Of a DNA stretch of 8,988 bases, positions 4,799 to 8,988 are shown piece by piece. Both the position numbers and the translations under genes were made by a program. Origin of the DNA: Ruminococcaceae bacterium UBA6392 (GTDB taxonomy: Bacteria > Bacillota > Clostridia > Oscillospirales > Acutalibacteraceae); assembly GCA_002438685.1 (NCBI GenBank), contig DJQG01000138.1, forward strand, positions 11,512-20,499. The letters run 5' to 3'. The notes beneath the pieces are model-generated. The model searched no databases. It saw only the letters and a list, made by a program, of their open reading frames with translations, and was not told the origin of the DNA. The number at the start of each line of letters is the position of its first letter. Position 1 is the first letter of the stretch.

Positions 4799-4978
4799 AT
4801 GGACAAGACCAAGAAGATAATCAAGATCGTCGCTATCATCATCGCTGTTGCCGCCGCTGTTGTCGGTATAGCGTTTGCCGTCAAGAAGATCATAGACAAG
4901 AAGAAGGCTGCTGCCGACGAGCCGGAGAATTATGTCTCCTGCTCCTGCTGCGATACCTGCGCACCCGCAGCTAACTGA
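4799..4978 (+). CDS. 59-residue membrane peptide with C-terminal cysteine cluster
   Basis: ATG 4799 follows the long Shine-Dalgarno AGGAGGTGA (4786-4794) by four bases. An upstream in-frame TTG at 4736 is rejected because it is the -35 box. The peptide has a Lys-rich N-terminus (MDKTKKIIK) and a single Ala/Ile/Val helix (about 10-28, ending VVGIAFAV). A second Lys cluster (KKIIDKKK) follows, then an acidic linker and a short tail with Cys48, Cys50, Cys51 and Cys54 in a C-x-C-C-x-x-C pattern. Lysines on both sides leave the membrane orientation unclear. Four clustered cysteines could bind a metal or form disulfides. I do not recognise a named family. The near-consensus promoter suggests high expression in growing cells. 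It is transcribed alone and converges with spoVAE. Confidence 0.82.
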   Translation: MDKTKKIIKIVAIIIAVAAAVVGIAFAVKKIIDKKKAAADEPENYVSCSCCDTCAPAAN

Positions 4979-4984
4979 TTTTTG

Positions 4985-5032
4985 AAAAAATTTCACCTGC
5001 TATACGCTCTTGTGTATGGCAGGTGACTTTTT
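4985..5032. terminator. Two-way terminator between the 59-residue peptide gene and spoVAE
   Basis: TCACCTGCTATACG (4993-5006) pairs with TGTATGGCAGGTGA (5013-5026), 14 pairs with two G-T pairs, around a 6-base loop. A five-T run (5028-5032) follows on the + strand, and the A-run 4985-4990 gives a six-T run on the - strand. It sits exactly between two convergent genes, about 15 bases after one stop and about 8 bases after the other, and can serve both. Confidence 0.92.
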
Positions 5033-5033
5033 C

Positions 5034-5399
5034 TTATTTTTCCTTGGGTCTCGCAACAAATGACGCGATAAGACCGCAGAGCACCGCCGCGGTTATACCC
5101 GCGCTTGATGCGGTCAGGGAACCCGTCAGGATGCCGAGCGCGCCTTTTTCGGCGATAGCTTCCTTGACCCCCTTTACCATGGCGAAGCCGAAGCCCGTCA
5201 GCGGAACCGTCGCCCCCGCGCCCGCCCATTTTGCGAGCGGAGCATAGATTCCGACCGCGCCGAGCACGACTCCCGCCACGACGAAGCAGACGAGTATGCG
5301 CCCGGGTGTGAGCTTTGTCAGATCCATTATTATCTGACCCACCGCGCATATCGCGCCGCCGACCGCGAAAGCCTTGAGAAAACTGAGAAATATATCCAT
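5034..5399 (-). CDS. spoVAE: Stage V sporulation protein AE (SpoVAE/SpoVAEb)
   Basis: A 121-residue membrane protein with the SpoVAEb pattern. A first helix (about 4-24) is followed by LTKLTPGRILVCFVVAG (27-43), then AGAGATVPLTGFGFAMVKG (59-77), then EKGALGILTGSLTASSAGITAA (84-105) and a final hydrophobic segment. SpoVA proteins form the channel that carries Ca-dipicolinate into the developing forespore and out at germination. I chose ATG 5399 because homologues start close to the MxxFLxAF segment and a GGGTGAT element precedes it. A longer TTG start at 5426 would lie upstream of the predicted transcription start. It stands alone here, without spoVAC or spoVAD beside it, whereas these are often adjacent in Bacillus and clostridia. 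Confidence 0.93.
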   Translation of the reverse strand: MDIFLSFLKAFAVGGAICAVGQIIMDLTKLTPGRILVCFVVAGVVLGAVGIYAPLAKWAGAGATVPLTGFGFAMVKGVKEAIAEKGALGILTGSLTASSAGITAAVLCGLIASFVARPKEK

Positions 5400-5429
5400 A
5401 TCATCACCCGAAAGTATTTTTTTCAAATC

Positions 5430-5459
5430 TATTTTTTCCCCGCGGTGCGGCTATATTCA
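5430..5459 (-). promoter_or_regulatory. Possible SigG (forespore) promoter of spoVAE
   Basis: On the - strand TGAATA (5454-5459) fits the SigF/SigG -35 consensus. After 17 bases, AAAAATA (5430-5436) matches the usual SigG -10 (CATAATA) at five of seven positions. The predicted start lies about 24 bases upstream of ATG 5399. SigG control is what is known for spoVA in Bacillus, but the -10 lacks the C and first T, so this is a moderate call. Confidence 0.45.
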
Positions 5460-5521
5460 CGCATTTTGTATCGAGGAAAAATACACACTGTGAAATTAAT
5501 AAAATTTTTACAGATAAAGTA

Positions 5522-5550
5522 TTGACAAACGGCGATAATATTAATAATAT
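5522..5550 (+). promoter_or_regulatory. SigA-type promoter of acpP
   Basis: A perfect -35 TTGACA (5522-5527) is followed by 17 bases and TAATAT (5545-5550), with four of six matches to -10. Nearby TATACT (5552-5557) and TATAAG (5557-5562) are alternative -10 boxes but have no matching -35. The leader is about 80 bases long. Confidence 0.65.
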
Positions 5551-5567
5551 CTATACTATAAGAGGCA

Positions 5568-5596
5568 CGGAAATTAATTCCGTTTTCCTCGAAAAC
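5568..5596 (+). promoter_or_regulatory. Two adjacent dyads in the acpP leader
   Basis: CGGAA (5568-5572) with TTCCG (5578-5582) around ATTAA, then immediately GTTTTC (5582-5587) with GAAAAC (5591-5596) around CTC. They share base 5582, so the two hairpins would compete at the junction. They lie between the promoter and the acpP Shine-Dalgarno. Neither resembles the FapR operator that I know from Bacillus fatty acid genes. Confidence 0.35.
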
Positions 5597-5637
5597 AAAA
5601 GGTTGATTTTAAAATTACAGTATAAGGAGAAATAAAA

Positions 5638-5868
5638 ATGTCAACTTTTGAAAGAGTCCAGAAAATCATTTGCGAGCAGCTCGAGATAGACAGCCATCTT
5701 GTTACCGAGGATGCATCTATTTCCGGCGATCTCGGCGCAGACAGCCTTGATCTTGTCGATCTCTCGATGTCCATCGAAGAGGAGTTCAACCTCGAAGTTC
5801 CCGACGATGTTCTCGATCATGTCAGAACTGTCGGCGATATCGTCAAGTTCATCGACGACAACGAGTAA
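5638..5868 (+). CDS. acpP: Acyl carrier protein
   Basis: A 76-residue acidic protein with the ACP four-helix pattern. Ser36 in GADSLDLVDL (33-42) is the 4'-phosphopantetheine attachment site, activated by AcpS. The EEEFNLEVPDD segment (47-57) and the helix IV region VGDIVKFIDDN (65-75) follow. It carries the growing acyl chain in type II fatty acid synthesis. AAGGAG (5624-5629) lies 8 bases before ATG. Length and motifs are those of a primary ACP. It is transcribed alone, with no fab, pls or rnc gene on either side, so an accessory ACP cannot be excluded from context. Confidence 0.95.
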   Translation: MSTFERVQKIICEQLEIDSHLVTEDASISGDLGADSLDLVDLSMSIEEEFNLEVPDDVLDHVRTVGDIVKFIDDNE

Positions 5869-5888
5869 TTTATATAATCAATAACAAA

Positions 5889-5930
5889 GGGGCTGTTTTG
5901 TATTGGATTCAATATGAAACAGCCTTTTTT
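5889..5930 (+). terminator. Terminator after acpP, directly in front of nagA
   Basis: A 15 bp stem pairs GGCTGTTT (5891-5898) and TATTG (5901-5905) with CAATA (5910-5914) and AAACAGCC (5917-5924). Two G-T pairs join the halves, with a GATT loop and six T (5925-5930). It ends acpP transcription but stops only eight bases before the nagA Shine-Dalgarno. A TATAAT at 5873-5878 lies just upstream with no clear -35. Confidence 0.93.
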
Positions 5931-5951
5931 ACTGCGACGGAGGAATATAAA

Positions 5952-7070
5952 ATGATACTGAAGAATGCGGATATTTTCGATTCCGATTTTGCTCTGCGCC
6001 GCGCGGATGTGCGCGTTGAGGACGGCAAAATAACCGAGATAGGCGAAAAATTAAACGGCGGCGAAGAGCACGATCTTTTGGGATGCGTTATCCTGCCCGG
6101 CTTTATCGACATACATATCCACGGCTGCGGGGGAGCGGATTTCTCCGACGCTCTGCCGGATACGCTCGAAACCATGTCGCGGACTCTCGCCGGTTTCGGC
6201 GTGACTTCATTCTGCCCCGCGTCGATGACTCTGCCGTATGACAGGATAGAAAAAGCGTTCGAGAACGCGGCGGGATATCTCGGCAAGGAGTGCGGCGCGT
6301 ATATCCACGGCATCAATATGGAGGGACCGTTCCTCTCGTATGCGAAGCGCGGCGCGCAGAACCCAGAATATCTGCATGAGCCGGATATAGACGAGCTCAA
6401 AAAGCTCGATAAAATCTGCAAAATAAGACTTGTGTCGCTGGCGCCCGAGCTTCCGGGGGCTATAGAATTTGCGCGCGAGGCGTCGAAGATATGCACGGTG
6501 TCCGCTGCGCACACCGCCGCGACATTTGAGCAGGCGGAGCTCGGCTACAAAAACGGAATAACCCATACGACGCATTTGCTCAACGGCATGGATCCGATAT
6601 ATAACCGCAAGCCCGGCGCGGCAGTCGCGGCGCTCAGAGCCGAAAATGCCACGGCTGAGCTGATAAGCGACGGAATGCATATCCACCCGGCGTATCTCGC
6701 TCTGTTATATAAAATACTCGGCGAAAACAGGAGCGTCGCGGTCAGCGACTCCATGTGTGCCTCGGGTCTCGGCGACGGCGAATATGAGCTCGGCGGCACG
6801 ACGGTGTATGTAAAGGACGGCAAGGCTCTGCTCGCCGACGGCACGATAGCCGCGAGCACGACGAATATTTTTGCTGAGTTCAAGAATATAATCAGTTTCG
6901 GCGTGCCCGTTCGCCAGGCGGTGAAATCCTGTACGATAAATCCCGCCCGCGCGATAGGCGTCGACGATGTGACGGGCAGTATAGCGGTCGGCAAACGCGC
7001 CGATTTCACCGTGCTTTCGTTCGATTTGAAAGAGCTCGAGTGCGTCTATATAAAGGGAAAAAGGATATAA
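5952..7070 (+). CDS. nagA: N-acetylglucosamine-6-phosphate deacetylase
   Basis: A 372-residue amidohydrolase that removes acetate from GlcNAc-6-phosphate in amino-sugar use and cell wall recycling. Motifs are GFIDIHIHG (50-58, metal ligands His55 and His57), INMEGPFLS (121-129, Glu124), SAAHTAATF (184-192, His187), THTTHLLNGM (204-213, His208), DGMHIH (240-245, His243), SDSM (265-268, catalytic-position Asp266) and NPARAIG near the C-terminus. The intact HxH pair suggests a two-metal site as in Bacillus NagA, rather than the one-metal E. coli type. GGAGG (5939-5943) precedes ATG 5952 by 8 bases. An earlier in-frame TTG at 5898 lies in the terminator stem and is rejected. No nagB is visible. 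No terminator follows, so some read-through into polA is likely. Confidence 0.95.
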   Translation: MILKNADIFDSDFALRRADVRVEDGKITEIGEKLNGGEEHDLLGCVILPGFIDIHIHGCGGADFSDALPDTLETMSRTLAGFGVTSFCPASMTLPYDRIEKAFENAAGYLGKECGAYIHGINMEGPFLSYAKRGAQNPEYLHEPDIDELKKLDKICKIRLVSLAPELPGAIEFAREASKICTVSAAHTAATFEQAELGYKNGITHTTHLLNGMDPIYNRKPGAAVAALRAENATAELISDGMHIHPAYLALLYKILGENRSVAVSDSMCASGLGDGEYELGGTTVYVKDGKALLADGTIAASTTNIFAEFKNIISFGVPVRQAVKSCTINPARAIGVDDVTGSIAVGKRADFTVLSFDLKELECVYIKGKRI

Positions 7071-7095
7071 AAAAGTATGCAAATCGCCGCTTATG

Positions 7096-7104
7096 TGGTA
7101 TAAT
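7096..7104 (+). promoter_or_regulatory. Extended -10 promoter of polA
   Basis: TGGTATAAT (7096-7104) is a perfect extended -10 (TGnTATAAT). The -35 at 17 bases spacing, TATGCA (7076-7081), is weak, as expected for this promoter type. The start would be near 7111, about 28 bases before the polA ATG. Confidence 0.7.
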
Positions 7105-7138
7105 ATAGTATCTTAGACTCTAACTACGGAGGCTGAAC

Positions 7139-8988
7139 ATGAACTTTCTTGTTATTGACGGCAACAGCATATTGAACCGCGCGTTTTACGGCATAAAGGT
7201 GCTCACGACGAAGGACGGCAGATTTACCAACGCCATCTACGGCTTCATGAATATCTTTCTGCGCCTCAAAGACGAGTGCCGACCGCAGGCGGTGGCGGTC
7301 GCTTTTGATGTCAAGCAGCCGACTTTCCGCCATGAGATGTACGGCGGCTACAAGGCGACGAGAAAGGGTATGCCCGATGAACTTGCGCAGCAGATGCCAG
7401 TGCTCAAGGAGCTGCTTGAGGCGATGGGCGTGCCGATAGTCGAGAAGCCAGGATACGAGGCGGACGATATCCTCGGCACTCTCGCGCGCCACAGCGGCGA
7501 TGCCGTCTGCACGATAGCCACGGGGGACAGGGACAGCCTGCAATTGGTCTCCGACAGCGTCAATGTTCTGCTCGCCGCGACGAAGATGGGCAGACCCGTG
7601 ACCGACAGATACACGCCCGAGGCAGTGCGCGAAAAATACGGCGTTGAGCCGATAAAGCTCATTGACATAAAAGCCCTCATGGGCGACAGCTCGGATAATA
7701 TCCCCGGCGTTGCGGGAATCGGCGAAAAGACCGCGGGTGATCTTATAGCCCGCTTCGGCTCGATAGAATATATCTATGACAATATCGACACGATAGATAT
7801 CAAGCCCGGCGTGCGGGACAAGCTGAAAAAAGACAGGGAAATGGCGTTTTTGAGCAAGAAGCTCGGCACGATAAACTGCGATATCCCGATCGACAATAAC
7901 CCGCAGAGTTATATTCTCAGAGCGCCCGACAATTTCAAGGTCACGAGAATGCTCGCTGATCTCGAGATGTTCAAGCTCATCGACCGCCTCGGGCTTGAGA
8001 TATCAAACACCGCCTCCGAGCCGCAGAAGGAGGAAAAGCCCGTCCCGGTCTGCGTCGAGGACGATTTCGACCAGCTGATGACGCGCCTTAAATCCGACGG
8101 CGAGAGCTATTTTCTCTGGAACGGCGAAAAGTGCCGCTTCGATCTCGGGGACAAAGTGCTCGTGTGCGACTGCGAGAACGAGAGTTTTTATCCGTTCTTT
8201 ATAAAGCTGCTCGAAGATAAAAATATAAAAAAATATACGGCGGACATAAAGTCGCTCTATTCGTTCGCGCAGGGCTGTTCGGCTCAGTGCAGGAATATGT
8301 GCGGCGACCTGGAGCTTGAGGGCTATGTTCTCAACCCCTCCGCCTCGTCCTATGACGCGCTGCGCCTTGCGGGCGAATATTCGGCGGCAGTGCCCGTTGA
8401 AAACGGCGACGAAAACGACTGCGCCGCCGCGTCGCTCCGCAAACTCTTTGCGGCGATGGACAAAAAAATAGAGGAAAACGGACAGCATAAGCTGCTTTAT
8501 GATATCGAGCTTCCGCTCGCGCATGTGCTCTCTTCAATGGAGCAGACGGGCTTCGCCGTTGACCGCGACGGAATCGCGGAATTCGGCAAACAGCTCGGCG
8601 ATAGGATAGCCGAAATCGAGCAGGAGATATACTCCCTCGTCGGCTACGAGTTCAATCTCAACTCGCCCAAGCAGCTCGGTGAAGCGCTGTTTGAAAAGCT
8701 AAAGCTGCCCGCGAGAAAAAAGACAAAAAGCGGATATTCGACCGACGCGCAGGTGCTCGAATCGCTCGAAAACAAGCATCCCGCGGTGCGCGATATCCTC
8801 GAATACAGAACGCTTTCAAAGCTCAGGTCGACCTACTGCGACGGACTGCTCAAGGTTATCGGCGAGGACGGGCGCATCCGCTCGACTTTGAACCAGACCG
8901 AGACGAGAACCGGCAGAATCTCATCGACCGAGCCGAATCTTCAGAATATCCCCGTGCGCTCTCCGCTCGGGCGCGAGATGCGAAAATT
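7139..8988 (+). CDS. polA: DNA polymerase I, 5' part (runs off the window)
   Basis: The first 616 residues of Pol I, which fills gaps and removes primers in replication and repair. ATG 7139 follows GGAGG (7128-7132) by six bases. The 5'-nuclease domain (about 1-285) is intact, with Asp7, Asp57, the YEADD stretch (106-110), GDRD (129-132), GDSSDNIPG (182-190) and the helix-hairpin-helix GVAGIGEKTA. The central domain (about 300-455) is weakly conserved and lacks the DxE metal ligands of a proofreading exonuclease; its start reads SYFLWNGEKCRFD. The polymerase domain begins near 456, with LNSPKQLGEALF (507-518) and TETRTGRISSTEPNLQNIPVR (587-607). The window ends about where motif A (DYSQIELR-like) should follow. 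The degenerate central domain is usual for Firmicutes Pol I. Confidence 0.96.
   Translation, partial: MNFLVIDGNSILNRAFYGIKVLTTKDGRFTNAIYGFMNIFLRLKDECRPQAVAVAFDVKQPTFRHEMYGGYKATRKGMPDELAQQMPVLKELLEAMGVPIVEKPGYEADDILGTLARHSGDAVCTIATGDRDSLQLVSDSVNVLLAATKMGRPVTDRYTPEAVREKYGVEPIKLIDIKALMGDSSDNIPGVAGIGEKTAGDLIARFGSIEYIYDNIDTIDIKPGVRDKLKKDREMAFLSKKLGTINCDIPIDNNPQSYILRAPDNFKVTRMLADLEMFKLIDRLGLEISNTASEPQKEEKPVPVCVEDDFDQLMTRLKSDGESYFLWNGEKCRFDLGDKVLVCDCENESFYPFFIKLLEDKNIKKYTADIKSLYSFAQGCSAQCRNMCGDLELEGYVLNPSASSYDALRLAGEYSAAVPVENGDENDCAAASLRKLFAAMDKKIEENGQHKLLYDIELPLAHVLSSMEQTGFAVDRDGIAEFGKQLGDRIAEIEQEIYSLVGYEFNLNSPKQLGEALFEKLKLPARKKTKSGYSTDAQVLESLENKHPAVRDILEYRTLSKLRSTYCDGLLKVIGEDGRIRSTLNQTETRTGRISSTEPNLQNIPVRSPLGREMRK

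Noticed and set aside
6207..6686. 159-codon - strand frame inside nagA
   Set aside because: Shadow of nagA codon usage. All nagA catalytic motifs are in the + frame.
1..8988. CRISPR arrays, tRNA, rRNA, tmRNA, RNase P RNA, SRP RNA, insertion sequences or integrases
   Set aside because: I looked for spaced direct repeats, conserved RNA cores and transposase or recombinase motifs by eye and saw none. A covariance-model search would be needed to exclude small RNAs fully.

Overview
The window comes from a spore-forming, Gram-positive member of the Firmicutes, most likely a GC-balanced gut clostridium of the Oscillospiraceae/Ruminococcaceae type. Two genes are specific to endospore formers: the germination protease gpr and the DPA-channel gene spoVAE. 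A cut-off tarJ followed by a CDP-glycerol-type polyol phosphotransferase indicates a wall teichoic acid pathway. Strong Shine-Dalgarno sites (AAGGAGG), TTGACA/TATAAT promoters and free use of ATA, AGA and AGG codons beside GC-rich ones fit this placement. The taxonomic call is inference from gene content and style only.

Layout. 1-1662: end of a teichoic acid operon on the + strand (tarJ, then a transferase whose ATG overlaps the tarJ stop). 1674-2548: yebC as a single-gene unit with a near-consensus promoter, an unusual hairpin between Shine-Dalgarno and ATG, and a strong terminator. 2549-3369: about 820 bases with no previously obvious gene. They hold a 156-base multi-hairpin block closed by a perfect 13-base inverted repeat, further hairpins, and a small minus-strand unit (31-residue membrane peptide, Shine-Dalgarno, probable promoter, helically phased upstream boxes, structured 3' region, terminator). 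3370-4233: gpr on the - strand, divergent from rpsT (ribosomal protein S20, 4352-4609). 4736-5032: a strongly promoted 59-residue membrane peptide with a C-terminal cysteine cluster, convergent with spoVAE (-, 5034-5399) across a two-way terminator. 5522-5930: acpP with its promoter and terminator. 5952-7070: nagA, whose Shine-Dalgarno follows the acpP terminator by eight bases. 7096-8988: polA with an extended -10 promoter, running off the right edge.

Most recognisable genes are ordinary housekeeping or sporulation genes in short transcription units, each with its own signals. There is no CRISPR array, rRNA, tRNA, insertion sequence or phage gene that I can see. The material worth a second look is the non-coding and micro-gene content: the structured yebC start region, the 2611-2846 hairpin block, the 31-residue peptide unit, the cysteine-tailed 59-residue peptide, and the terminator placed directly in front of nagA. 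I do not see convincing evidence for a large undescribed system. The best candidate for something undescribed is the 31-residue peptide unit at about 2989-3353.
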